A stretch of DNA of 33,942 nt, taken from Anaeromassilibacillus sp. An250 (GTDB taxonomy: Bacteria > Bacillota > Clostridia > Oscillospirales > Acutalibacteraceae). Made by a program: the position numbers and the translations under genes. Positions within the stretch are counted from its first letter, which is position 1. Every line of letters begins with the position of its first letter. Of this stretch, positions 8,052 through 15,888 are shown one piece after another. The stretch lies in the NCBI RefSeq assembly GCF_002159845.1, contig NZ_NFJK01000024.1:1-33942 (forward strand). The letters are read 5' to 3'. Below the pieces are notes generated by a model that worked only from the letters and a program-made list of their open reading frames with translations, searched no databases and had not been told where the DNA came from.

Positions 8052-8786
8052 ATGGTTTCCTATGGGGGCGGTGTCAACAGCACCGCCCTTTTAGTCGGTC
8101 TGCACCAGCACCGTATTTCGGTAGACCTGATCCTCTTTGCGGATACCGGGGCGGAGCATCCCCACACCTATGCCTACCTGGACGTCATGGACCGCTGGCT
8201 GAAGGATCACGGGATGCCGCCCATCACCAGAGTGTACAAGACCACGCGGGACGGCAAGCGGCTGACCCTGGAGCAGGAGTGCTTGCAGAGCGGCACCCTG
8301 CCCTCTATGGCCTACGGTTTCAAGCGGTGTTCCCTGAAACACAAGATCGGGCCGCAGGAAAAGTTCTGCAATCACTATTTGCCCTGCCAAAAGGTATGGG
8401 CAGCGGGCAAGCGGGTGGTGAAATTCATCGGTTACGACGCCGGCGAGAGCTACCGCAGCGACAAGGTGCTGCTGGGCGACCTGGCCGACCCCAAGTACAG
8501 CAAGTGGTATCCCCTGATGGAATGGGGATGGGACCGGGCAGCGTGTATGCAGGCCATTGAAAATGCGGGTCTGCCCCAGCCGGGCAAATCCTCCTGCTTC
8601 TTCTGCCCCAGCATGAAACCCGACGAGATAACCGCTCTGCGGGAGCAGCATCCCGATTTGTTCCGCCGCGCCCTGGCGCTGGAGGACAACGCCCGGAAAA
8701 ACCTGAAAACGGTCAAGGGCCTGGGGCGGAACTATTCCTGGAGAGAACGATTTGGAAAGGAGTTTTGCACACATGGCAACGGTTGA
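8052..8786 (+). CDS. PP-loop ATPase / PAPS-reductase-like protein
   Basis: A 244-residue adenine-nucleotide alpha-hydrolase-like protein. The N terminus has a PP-loop variant, YGGGVNSTALLVGL, followed by a strand ending LILFADTGAEHPHTYAYLD, as in PAPS reductase, QueC and DndC-like proteins. A cysteine pair (SSCFFCPSMKP, about residues 184-194) and Cys residues near 90 (KRCSLKHK) could bind a metal or FeS cluster, as in DndC-type enzymes, but that is inferred. The family activates a substrate with ATP or reduces sulfur compounds; the substrate here is unknown. ATG 8052 follows GGGAGGTGA (spacing 13). ATG 8028, overlapping the previous stop, is in frame and is the alternative if coupling sets the start. 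It overlaps DUF4315 by 14 bases, so it belongs to the operon although it is not a T4SS part. Confidence 0.8.
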   Translation: MVSYGGGVNSTALLVGLHQHRISVDLILFADTGAEHPHTYAYLDVMDRWLKDHGMPPITRVYKTTRDGKRLTLEQECLQSGTLPSMAYGFKRCSLKHKIGPQEKFCNHYLPCQKVWAAGKRVVKFIGYDAGESYRSDKVLLGDLADPKYSKWYPLMEWGWDRAACMQAIENAGLPQPGKSSCFFCPSMKPDEITALREQHPDLFRRALALEDNARKNLKTVKGLGRNYSWRERFGKEFCTHGNG

Positions 8787-9054
8787 AAAAATCCGCAAAG
8801 ACATCGAAAAGACGAAGGAGAAAATCTCCGAGCAGCAGAAGCGCCTCCGCGCCCTGGAGGCCCAGCTCACCGAGGAGGAGAACCTGGAGATCGTCCGCAT
8901 GGTCAAGGCGGTGAAGATGGACAACCGGGAACTGACGGCCTTCCTGAAGGCCTACGCCAGCGGCCTCATCACCCTGCCGGAGGGCATGATGGAGGCGGAG
9001 GCCGCGGCGGACCCCGGCGAGAATGAGATGGAGGATACCGAGTATGAAGAATAA
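8773..9054 (+). CDS. DUF4315 family conjugation protein
   Basis: A 93-residue acidic protein, coiled-coil over about residues 5-45 (IRKDIEKTKEKISEQQKRLR then ALEAQL), then a short conserved helix (VKMDNRELTAFLKAYASGL). It matches DUF4315, a small protein found between the NlpC/P60 and DUF4366 genes in Tn1549-type elements; its function is not known. ATG at 8773 follows AAGGAG by about 11 bases; TTG 8752 is in frame but has no suitable Shine-Dalgarno sequence. It overlaps its neighbours at both ends, which indicates translational coupling. Confidence 0.85.
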   Translation: MATVEKIRKDIEKTKEKISEQQKRLRALEAQLTEEENLEIVRMVKAVKMDNRELTAFLKAYASGLITLPEGMMEAEAAADPGENEMEDTEYEE

Positions 9055-10222
9055 GAAGATCATCCGCCTGTTTACGGCGGCCCTGGCCGTGGCGCTCTGT
9101 GCCACGGCCTTTGCTGTCCCCGCTTTCGCCGGCGGTGGGGAGGGCGAACCCTACTACACCGAAACTGCCGGGACGGAGGCGGACCCTGCGGAGGACGCCG
9201 AGGCCCCGGAGGTCACTATCACTGATGAGGAAGATCCCGCCGGCGATGATAGCGCGGACAATAACACGGAGGCAGACGGGGACACCCTGGACCAGATCAC
9301 CGAACTGCTGGGCGGCCTGGGGACTGTGACTGTCACCGAGGACGGTATCCTGTTCACCCCTGACACGGAGAAATGGGAAACCCAGCAGACCGGCACCGTG
9401 ACCACCTGCGGCGGCAACCTGAATGTCCGCACCGGCGCTGGGCTGGATAACGACGCCTTCACCCAGCTTCCCGATGGGGCGCAGGTAGAAGTCATCGACA
9501 CCGAGGGCGAATGGGTCAAGGTGCTTCTGCCGGAGCGGGAGGGCTATGTTCATTCCGACTACCTGACCATCACGGACACGGGCAGCTTCTCCCTCTCCCT
9601 GGACGGGACGGACCTCTCCGCCCTGCTGGAGCTGTTCGCCTCCGGCCTCTCCGGGGGCGGAGGGGCAGCCCTGACCCCGGATGGGAACCTGTCCCTCATT
9701 GACGACCTGGGCGGGACATCCTCCGGCAAGCAGTTCATCACGGTGGAGACAAAGGGCGGCAACGTGTTCTATCTCATCATCGACCGGGATGACGAGGGGG
9801 CGCAGACCGTCCACTTCCTGAACCAGGTGGACGAGGCGGACCTCCTGGCACTGATGGAGGATGGCGAGGCCCAGGAGGCGCCGGCGGTCTGCACCTGTAC
9901 GGAGAAATGCCAGGCCGGGGCGGTGAACACCTCCTGCGAGGTGTGCGCGGTGAATATGGCCGAGTGCGCCGGCGCGGAGCCGGAGCCGGAACCCGAACCG
10001 GAGCCGGAGGCGGAGAAGTCCGGGGGCATGGGCGCCCTGGCGCTGGTCCTGGCGCTGGTGGTGCTGGGCGGCGGCGGAGCCTTCGCCTATATCAAGTTTA
10101 TCCGTCCCAAGCAGGCGTCCAAGGTCAGCGCAGACCCGGACGACTATGATTTTGCGGATGAGGAGGAGTATATCAACGAGGACGAACCGGAACCGGAGGA
10201 AGAAATGGAGGATACGAAATGA
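9044..10222 (+). CDS. DUF4366 surface protein with embedded SH3b domain
   Basis: A 392-residue exported protein. A signal peptide covers residues 1-30 (LFTAALAVALCATAFAVPAFA). An acidic Asp/Glu/Thr linker follows. An SH3b domain lies at about 115-170 (GNLNVRTGAGLDNDAFTQLP ... EGYVHSDYL). The DUF4366 core is at about 230-280 (KQFITVETKGGNVFYLIIDR), then a Cys-rich segment (CTCTEKC ... CEVCAVNMAEC), a Pro-Glu repeat, a C-terminal membrane helix near 330-352 and an acidic cytoplasmic tail. DUF4366 proteins neighbour the wall hydrolase in these ICEs and are thought to be part of the surface side of the channel. The SH3b module would add cell-wall binding. ATG at 9044 has GGAGG nine bases upstream inside the DUF4315 gene. 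Confidence 0.85.
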   Translation: MKNKKIIRLFTAALAVALCATAFAVPAFAGGGEGEPYYTETAGTEADPAEDAEAPEVTITDEEDPAGDDSADNNTEADGDTLDQITELLGGLGTVTVTEDGILFTPDTEKWETQQTGTVTTCGGNLNVRTGAGLDNDAFTQLPDGAQVEVIDTEGEWVKVLLPEREGYVHSDYLTITDTGSFSLSLDGTDLSALLELFASGLSGGGGAALTPDGNLSLIDDLGGTSSGKQFITVETKGGNVFYLIIDRDDEGAQTVHFLNQVDEADLLALMEDGEAQEAPAVCTCTEKCQAGAVNTSCEVCAVNMAECAGAEPEPEPEPEPEAEKSGGMGALALVLALVVLGGGGAFAYIKFIRPKQASKVSADPDDYDFADEEEYINEDEPEPEEEMEDTK

Positions 10223-12315
10223 AGCTGGTGATCTGTGAGAAACCGAGTGTTGCAAAAGCCGTCGCGTCGGCCCTGGGTGTCACATCCAGGGCCGATGGCT
10301 GTTTTGAAGGAAATGGGCTCATCGTTTCCTGGTGCGTGGGGCATCTGGTATCCCCGATGGACGCAGCCGGGTACGACCTTGGTTATAAGAAATGGAAGTA
10401 TGATGACCTTCCCATCCTGCCGGAGCCCTTCCGCTATGTGCTGGCGAAGGGCAAGGAGGACGCCTTCCAGAACTTGAAGCACCTCATGGAGCGAGAGGAC
10501 GTCACCGAGCTGGTCAACGCCTGCGACGCCGGGCGGGAGGGCGAGCTCATCTTCCGGCTGGTCTATGAGATGGCGGGATGCCAGAAGCCCTTCTCCCGTC
10601 TGTGGATCTCTTCCATGGAGGACGCGGCGATCCGGGAGGGCTTCCAGGACCTGCGCCCCGGCGCGGAGTATGACCCGCTGTACCAGTCCGCCCTCTGCCG
10701 CCAGAAAGCAGACTGGCTCATTGGGATCAACGCCACAAGACTTTTTTCTGTCCTCTACCACCGCACCCTGAATGTGGGGCGGGTGCAGACCCCCACCCTT
10801 GCCATGCTGGTGGACCGGGACAGCAAAATCACAATGTTCCGCAAAGAGAAATACCATCATGTGCGCCTGACCCTGGGCGGGGCCGAGGCGGTGTCGGAGA
10901 AGATCGCCGCCCCGGAGGAGGCGGAGGCCCTGAGGGCGGCCTGTGCCGGCGCGGAGGCAGTCTGCGCTTCCGTCACCCGTGAACAGAAGAAAGAGGCACC
11001 GCCCAGGCTCTACGACCTGACCACCCTCCAGCGGGAGGCCAACCGCATCTTCGGCTACACGGCGAAACAGACGCTGGACTACGCACAATCCCTCTATGAG
11101 AAAAAGCTGCTGACCTATCCCCGGACGGACAGTCGGTTTTTGACCGCCGACATGGCGGAGACCGCTTCGGTGGTCCTCCACCTGGCGGCCAAGGTACCGC
11201 CCTTTGACGGGTGCGGGGAGTTCTTCCCGGATGTGTCCTTGCTGGTAAATGACAAGAAGGTGTCCGACCACCACGCCATCATCCCCACGCTGGAGCTGGA
11301 GAAGGCGGACCTGTCCGAACTGCCCGTGGGTGAGCGCAATATCCTTCTGTTGGTGTGCCGGGAGCTGCTGTGCGCGGTTGCGGAGCCCTATGTGTACGAG
11401 GCGGTGACGGCGACCTTTACCTGCGGCGGGCAGACCTTCACCGCCAAGGGGCGGCGCATCCTCTCCGAGGGCTGGCGTGAGATCGACCACATTTTCCGCG
11501 TTTCCCTGAAGGAGCAGCCGGAGGGCGAGGCGGAACCCGCCGCTCTGCCGGACTTCACCGAGGGTCAACTTTTTGACCAGGTGGAGGCCGCTGTCACCGA
11601 ACACTTCACCGCCCCGCCCAAGGCGTACACGGAGGACACCCTCCTGGCGGCGATGGAGACTGCCGGGAAAGAGGAGATGCCGGAGGACGCCGAGCGCAAG
11701 GGCCTGGGCACCCCGGCCACCAGGGCGGCGATCCTGGAAAAGCTGGTGGCGGCCGGGTTTGTGGAGCGCAAAGGGAAAAGTCTCATCCCTACCAAGGCGG
11801 GGATTAACCTGGTCACCGTCCTGCCGGATACTTTGACCTCTCCCATGCTCACGGCGGAGTGGGAGCAGAAGCTGACCGCCATCGCCAGGGGTGAGGGCGA
11901 TCCCGCCGCTTTCATGGCGGGGATCTCTGACATGGCGCGGGAGCTGGTGAAAACCTATTCCCACATCTCCGAGGAGGGCCAGAAGCTGTTTGCCCCGGAG
12001 CGGGAGGCCGTGGGCCTCTGTCCCCGCTGCGGCAAGCCGGTCTATGAGGGCAGGAAGAACTTTTACTGCTCCGACCGCTCCTGCCGCTTCGTGCTGTGGA
12101 AGGACGACCGTTTCTGGACCTCCCGCAAGAAGGAGCTGACAAAGAAGATGGCCGCCGACCTTTTGAAGAAGGGCCGCACCTCCGTCAAGGGGATGTGGTC
12201 TGAAAAGAAGGGCGCCGCCTATGACGCGGTGGTGGTGCTGGACGATACCGGCGAGAAGTATGTCCGCTTCAAATTGGAGTTACCCAAACGGAAGGAGGGC
12301 GTGAATGGCAGATAA
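10219..12315 (+). CDS. topB: Type IA DNA topoisomerase (topoisomerase III)
   Basis: A 698-residue type IA topoisomerase. The TOPRIM domain begins at residue 1 (MKLVICEKPSVAKAVA) with the acidic CDAGREGELI cluster near residues 95-105. The active-site tyrosine is Tyr300 in LLTYPRTDSRFLT. The C terminus holds a four-cysteine zinc finger (CPRCGKPVYEGRKNFYC ... C at about 595-620). The enzyme relaxes or decatenates DNA by single-strand passage; Tn1549-type ICEs carry it to process DNA during transfer or replication. Length is normal and all motifs are intact. The ATG overlaps the end of DUF4366 by four bases (ATGA). Confident. Confidence 0.95.
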   Translation: MKLVICEKPSVAKAVASALGVTSRADGCFEGNGLIVSWCVGHLVSPMDAAGYDLGYKKWKYDDLPILPEPFRYVLAKGKEDAFQNLKHLMEREDVTELVNACDAGREGELIFRLVYEMAGCQKPFSRLWISSMEDAAIREGFQDLRPGAEYDPLYQSALCRQKADWLIGINATRLFSVLYHRTLNVGRVQTPTLAMLVDRDSKITMFRKEKYHHVRLTLGGAEAVSEKIAAPEEAEALRAACAGAEAVCASVTREQKKEAPPRLYDLTTLQREANRIFGYTAKQTLDYAQSLYEKKLLTYPRTDSRFLTADMAETASVVLHLAAKVPPFDGCGEFFPDVSLLVNDKKVSDHHAIIPTLELEKADLSELPVGERNILLLVCRELLCAVAEPYVYEAVTATFTCGGQTFTAKGRRILSEGWREIDHIFRVSLKEQPEGEAEPAALPDFTEGQLFDQVEAAVTEHFTAPPKAYTEDTLLAAMETAGKEEMPEDAERKGLGTPATRAAILEKLVAAGFVERKGKSLIPTKAGINLVTVLPDTLTSPMLTAEWEQKLTAIARGEGDPAAFMAGISDMARELVKTYSHISEEGQKLFAPEREAVGLCPRCGKPVYEGRKNFYCSDRSCRFVLWKDDRFWTSRKKELTKKMAADLLKKGRTSVKGMWSEKKGAAYDAVVVLDDTGEKYVRFKLELPKRKEGVNGR

Positions 12316-12832
12316 AGCAATCCCGGATATTTCCCTGGGCGGCGCTGAACAGAACATGAGCCGGGAGGAGCTGGCGGCGGTAGCGAAAGCCGTTGCCGCC
12401 CTATCCCAGGAGGACCGGGATCTTCTGGCTGCTGTCCAGGAGTCCCCCTATCGGCTGACCACGGCGGAGCAGTTCCTGGAATTTGAGAAAAATGTGGACT
12501 GCTTCGTGCTGGAGCCCCATGTTCGGACCCTGGAGGACCTGGGCTGGGAGTACCTGGAGGAGAAACTGACCATCGGCCTGACGGACGACCTCCGGGCCGC
12601 CATTGACCCCGCCCCCTTCGGCCGGCGCGCCCTGGAGGAGGACCGGGGGTGCTTCACCAGCCGGGGGTATCTGTTCCCCACGGATGACCCATGGCAGCAC
12701 GACCGCCCCCAGGCGAAGCAGGCGGACCGCAAGCCCTCCATCAAGGAGCGGCTGGAACAGAGCAAACAGGAGTGCAGGAACAAAAATAAGGCCCAGGCGC
12801 CCCGCAAGGGGAAGTCTGAGCCGGAGCTGTAA
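12305..12832 (+). CDS. Small ICE protein with the KPSI(K/R)ERL tail
   Basis: A 175-residue soluble protein of unknown function. An Ala/Glu-rich helical N terminus (ELAAVAKAVAALSQEDRDLL) leads into a segment with conserved aromatic residues (CFVLEPHVRTLEDLGWEYL), then a basic C-terminal tail, KPSIKERLEQSKQEC, that is nearly shared with the ArdA fusion downstream (KPSIRERLAEAKREC). ATG at 12305 overlaps the topB stop and follows GGAGG. The gene belongs to the same operon and is followed, after 12 bases, by the ArdA gene. No catalytic motif is visible. The shared tail suggests that both proteins bind a common partner, which is an inference. Confidence 0.7.
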   Translation: MADKAIPDISLGGAEQNMSREELAAVAKAVAALSQEDRDLLAAVQESPYRLTTAEQFLEFEKNVDCFVLEPHVRTLEDLGWEYLEEKLTIGLTDDLRAAIDPAPFGRRALEEDRGCFTSRGYLFPTDDPWQHDRPQAKQADRKPSIKERLEQSKQECRNKNKAQAPRKGKSEPEL

Positions 12833-12844
12833 GGAGGTGCGTAT

Positions 12845-14704
12845 ATGCCCCATTATGAATATGACAAGGATTATCCCTTTGCCGCCTTCATCACCAACCT
12901 GGGCAAGTACAACGAGGGCGACCTGGTGGGCGAATGGGTGAAGTTCCCCACCACGCCAGAGGAGATGCAGAAGGTATTTGAACGGATCGGCATTGGGCAG
13001 AAGGATGACTTCGGCCAGCCCTATGAGGAGTGGTTCATCACTGACTATGACTGCTATGTGGACGGCCTCTACGACAAGCTGGGCGAGTATGAGAACCTGG
13101 ACGAGCTCAACTACCTGGCCTCCAAACTGGACGAGATGAGCCAGGGCGAGTACGAACAGTTCCAGGCGGCGATGGAGATCGGCGACCATTCGGGCAGCTT
13201 GCAGGAGATCATCAACCTGACCGAGAACCTAGACTGCTACGACATTTACCCCGACATCCACGACCACGACGACCTGGGCCGGTATTACATCGAGGAGCTG
13301 GACGCCATGCAGGTGCCGGAGCACCTGCGGAACTACATCGACTATGAGGCCTACGGCCGGGACGTCGCCCTGGAGGAGGGCGGCGAGTTCACCGACCTGG
13401 GGTATGTGCGGGACACCGGGAGCAGCTTCCATGAGTATTACGATGGGGAGCATGGCAGCATCCCGGAGGAATACCGGGTGATGACCTTCCAGGACGCGGA
13501 GGAGCTGACCGAGGAGGAAAAATCCGAATGGGCGATGGACATCGCCTACGATATGGACGAGTTCTTCCGCCAGCACGACCCGCAGTATGCCGCCGAGCAC
13601 CCGGAGGAGCACGCGGCCAAGGAGGAGATCTACGAAAATCTGATGGCCGGCCGCATTTCCGCCCTGGATGAGAAGCTGGCCGCCCTGGGGCAGACCCAGG
13701 AGGACTATCTCCCTTCGGAGATTGAGAAATTCAAAGACGCCACCGGCTATGAGGAATTTCTTGACTTTGATCCGGCTGTAATCAAAGCGGCATTGGAGGA
13801 CCCGGACAAGTCCCATGTGGACGAGATGCTGGCCTTTGCGGAGCAGGCGGGCCGGGAGTATGAGGCGGAGCTGGCCGGACAGACCCCGGCGCCCTCCCCG
13901 GATGACCGGGAGACCGGCGAAACGGTGCGGACTCCCAGGGGCACCTTCTATGTGACGGATATGAGCCGGGAGCAGATGGAGGCGGCCGGGTACGGCTTCC
14001 ACCATCAGTCTGACGATGGGAAGTACCTCATCATGGGCAACGGTTCCCGTTCCTTCGCTATCCGCAGCGAGGAGGCCCAGGAACATATCACCCCGGAGAA
14101 GATGACCGTCCTGGTGGTGGAGCCTATGAAGGAACCCTATGTGAAGGAGATCGCCCCCGGCCTCCATTCGTTACAGGCGGAGGTGGGCGGCGACATTGCC
14201 ACCGCCTATCCCTTCTCCGACCCGGTGGGGCTGGTCTGCAACGATGAGGGCAAGCTCATCGGCCTGGAGCTGAACCGGGGCCTGCGGGATGAGCATGGAG
14301 AGATTTACGACATCATGGCCGGCACCTTCCTGGTGGTGGGGCTGAGTGAGGACAGCTTCACCTCCCTGACCCCGGAGCAGGTGCAGAAGTACACGGAGCA
14401 CTTCAAGCAGCCGGAGCAGTTCATTAGCCTGAACGGGCAGATCATCGCCCTGCCAGCGGAGCCGGAGAACCCGCTCCGCACCGCCGAGATGACCCTGGAG
14501 GACGACTACGGGATGATCGACGGGGTGCTGAACAACGGCCGCAGGGGTGAGGAACTGGAGAAGGCCCAGGGTGAGGCGCGCAGGACCACGCCGGAGAAAA
14601 AGCCCTCCATCCGGGAGCGGCTGGCGGAGGCCAAACGGGAGTGCGGCGAGCGCAAGCCCCCGGACAAGGTTCAGCAGAAGAAGCCCCCGGAGCATGACCT
14701 GTGA
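12845..14704 (+). CDS. Multidomain ArdA antirestriction protein (ArdA + YodL-like + DUF3846)
   Basis: A 619-residue fusion. Residues 1-180 are an ArdA domain: AFITNLGKYNEGDLVGEWV at the start and the acidic DNA-mimic stretch (LDCYDIYPDIHDHDDLGRYY) near 125-145. ArdA proteins mimic B-DNA and block type I restriction enzymes when an element enters a new cell. A YodL-like segment lies near 355-400 (GTFYVTDMSREQMEAAGYGF), and a DUF3846-like domain near 430-530. The C-terminal tail carries KPSIRERLAEAKREC. ATG at 12845 follows AAGGAGGTGCG. The middle (about 180-340) is acidic and unassigned. The ArdA call is confident; the other domain names are by resemblance. Confidence 0.82.
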   Translation: MPHYEYDKDYPFAAFITNLGKYNEGDLVGEWVKFPTTPEEMQKVFERIGIGQKDDFGQPYEEWFITDYDCYVDGLYDKLGEYENLDELNYLASKLDEMSQGEYEQFQAAMEIGDHSGSLQEIINLTENLDCYDIYPDIHDHDDLGRYYIEELDAMQVPEHLRNYIDYEAYGRDVALEEGGEFTDLGYVRDTGSSFHEYYDGEHGSIPEEYRVMTFQDAEELTEEEKSEWAMDIAYDMDEFFRQHDPQYAAEHPEEHAAKEEIYENLMAGRISALDEKLAALGQTQEDYLPSEIEKFKDATGYEEFLDFDPAVIKAALEDPDKSHVDEMLAFAEQAGREYEAELAGQTPAPSPDDRETGETVRTPRGTFYVTDMSREQMEAAGYGFHHQSDDGKYLIMGNGSRSFAIRSEEAQEHITPEKMTVLVVEPMKEPYVKEIAPGLHSLQAEVGGDIATAYPFSDPVGLVCNDEGKLIGLELNRGLRDEHGEIYDIMAGTFLVVGLSEDSFTSLTPEQVQKYTEHFKQPEQFISLNGQIIALPAEPENPLRTAEMTLEDDYGMIDGVLNNGRRGEELEKAQGEARRTTPEKKPSIRERLAEAKRECGERKPPDKVQQKKPPEHDL

Positions 14705-14883
14705 GCCGGAGCAAAAAGTGGCGGCTGGAATGGTCCTTCTTCCTGGGGGAGAACGGCCGCCGCAGGTACAACAAGATCTGCAAGGGCTGTGTCCATCCCT
14801 GCAAGCAGAGTTTCCGGGCAGTCCTCATCGCCTGTCCCCATTACCAGTCCGCACGCGCGAAAAAGTGTGCAGATAGGGGTTGA
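14701..14883 (+). CDS. Small Cys-rich ICE protein
   Basis: A 60-residue basic protein with a Cys cluster (CKGCVHPCK and a later CPHY), compatible with a small zinc-binding fold. It starts at GTG 14701, overlapping the ArdA stop; Shine-Dalgarno support is weak, so translation probably depends on coupling. Short proteins of this shape with MSRSKKWRLEW starts occur after ArdA genes in related elements; this comes from memory and was not checked. It is the last gene before a terminator, so it ends the operon. Confidence 0.6.
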   Translation: MSRSKKWRLEWSFFLGENGRRRYNKICKGCVHPCKQSFRAVLIACPHYQSARAKKCADRG

Positions 14884-15271
14884 AAATGGGCTGAAAAATC
14901 GTCTGTGGCAGCTTTTCCGGGAGCCGCCCTTATGATTTCCCATGCGGGCTTCTCCCTCTGATTTGAGGGGTGCAAAGAGGCTGTTTTGAACGCTTTTCCA
15001 TAACAGAGCGGGAGCGCCGCCTTCGGTTTGGGCCGAGGGTGACGCTCCCGTTTCTTTTTTTGTTCTCTTTTTTCTCTTTCCATCAGGATCGGACAGGAAG
15101 GATATTCGCCGTAGTAGGCGCTGTGGGAATGTGCGTAAACGGTCATGCTTGCGGAGCTGTGGGAAAGCCGGCGGCTTTTCCATCGGGCCGTGAATATCTG
15201 CTTTCCATCGGCGGAGCGGCCGTTTTCCACATTTCCATAGTGCAAAATCGCAGGATGGCATCAATGGTGCA
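14884..15271. other. Intergenic stretch between the conjugation operon and the cargo operon
   Basis: About 390 bases without a convincing gene. It holds several short inverted repeats (for example CCCTC/GAGGG near 14962-14977) and the terminator listed at 15009. A longer open frame at 14970-15302 crosses the terminator and promoter and has no family-like sequence. I see nothing else. Confidence 0.5.
15009..15060 (+). terminator. Rho-independent terminator ending the conjugation operon
   Basis: Stem CGGGAGCG (15009-15016) pairs with CGCTCCCG (15043-15050), with an inner imperfect stem around CTTCGG/CCGAGG, followed by a T-rich run (TTTCTTTTTTT). It is strong and correctly placed downstream of the last operon gene. 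Confidence 0.88.
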
Positions 15272-15300
15272 TTGCTTTTTCATGCGGGATAAGATATACT
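15272..15300 (+). promoter_or_regulatory. Sigma-70-type promoter of the methyltransferase operon
   Basis: TTGCTT (15272-15277), 17-base spacer, TATACT (15295-15300). The predicted start of transcription, about 15306-15308, falls at the left edge of the palindromic operator. Confidence 0.75.
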
Positions 15301-15306
15301 GAACAT

Positions 15307-15330
15307 ATAGGTTAGTTATTGCTAACCTAT
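15307..15330 (+). promoter_or_regulatory. Operator, perfect palindrome (site 1 of 3)
   Basis: ATAGGTTAG, six bases (TTATTG), CTAACCTAT: nine-base perfect arms lying on the predicted transcription start. The core GTTAG-N6-CTAAC recurs at 20644-20659 (one mismatch) and 21807-21822. It resembles boxes bound by DtxR/IdeR-family metal-dependent repressors, and a gene for such a protein lies at 26090. Confidence 0.8.
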
Positions 15331-15360
15331 TGATTTGCTTACAAGTGAAAGGGGATGTAT

Positions 15361-15876
15361 ATGAACTGGACGCGCACCATCCTGGACGGGCTCGCCATGG
15401 CGGCCTATTTTAACCTGTTCGCCGCGGCGGTGGCACTGTATAAGCCCCGGTTGATGTTTCCCTGCTATCCGCCCGCCATCATCAAGGCGGCAAAAGATCC
15501 GCCGACAAAGGCCGAAAACCGTTTTTACCGGCTTTGGATCTGCTTCGGGGAGTGGCTGCCCCTCCTTCTCTATGGTGCGGTCAGCACTGTGGAGGGCGGG
15601 ACAACCGGATTCTGGCGTCTATCCCTGATGGGATACATCCAGTGGATGATGATCAACATAGGCGATCTTCTTTTTCTGGATGTGTGGCTGATCCAGAAAA
15701 AAGCGAAAGACCGTTTTGTGATCCCTGGTACAGAGGGACATCCCGGCTATGAGTTCACAGACTGGATGAAGGGCTATGCGCTGCCAGAGCACCTGCTCCA
15801 ATGGCCGCTGCTGCTGTGCCCGCTCATGGCGGCGGCTCAGGCGGGATTGGGGCTGTTATTGCAAAAGATAGGATAG
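15361..15876 (+). CDS. Small polytopic membrane protein
   Basis: A 171-residue integral membrane protein with about four hydrophobic segments: near residues 8-25 (LDGLAMAAYFNLFAAAVALY), 65-80, 90-110 (LMGYIQWMMINIGDLLFLDV) and 145-165. I do not recognise the family with confidence and no active-site motif stands out. ATG 15361 is preferred over 15355 because AAGGGG then lies six bases upstream. It is the first gene of a four-gene operon with a methyltransferase, an ATC-hydrolase-like protein and an alpha/beta hydrolase, and its promoter carries a metal-repressor-like operator. A transport or anchoring role for the operon product is possible but not shown. Confidence 0.75.
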   Translation: MNWTRTILDGLAMAAYFNLFAAAVALYKPRLMFPCYPPAIIKAAKDPPTKAENRFYRLWICFGEWLPLLLYGAVSTVEGGTTGFWRLSLMGYIQWMMINIGDLLFLDVWLIQKKAKDRFVIPGTEGHPGYEFTDWMKGYALPEHLLQWPLLLCPLMAAAQAGLGLLLQKIG

Positions 15877-15888
15877 GAGATGGTTCAA

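Noticed and set aside
9029-10222. Similar junction sequences ATGGAGGATAC around the DUF4366 gene as a second insertion repeat
   Set aside because: The match is only 11 bases and is explained by both gene ends encoding EMEDT while providing the Shine-Dalgarno sequence for the next gene.
8969-10255. Minus-strand 428-codon frame opposite the DUF4366 gene
   Set aside because: Antisense shadow with Arg/Leu/His-rich low-complexity sequence; the plus strand has a signal peptide, SH3b and DUF4366 signatures.
10144-11964. Minus-strand open frame of 606 codons opposite topB
   Set aside because: Shadow of topB in high-GC DNA; composition is biased and there is no start signal or domain.
14970-15302. 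Plus-strand 110-residue frame between the two operons
   Set aside because: It crosses a strong terminator and the next promoter, with a Phe-rich stretch from the T-run; no coding signal.
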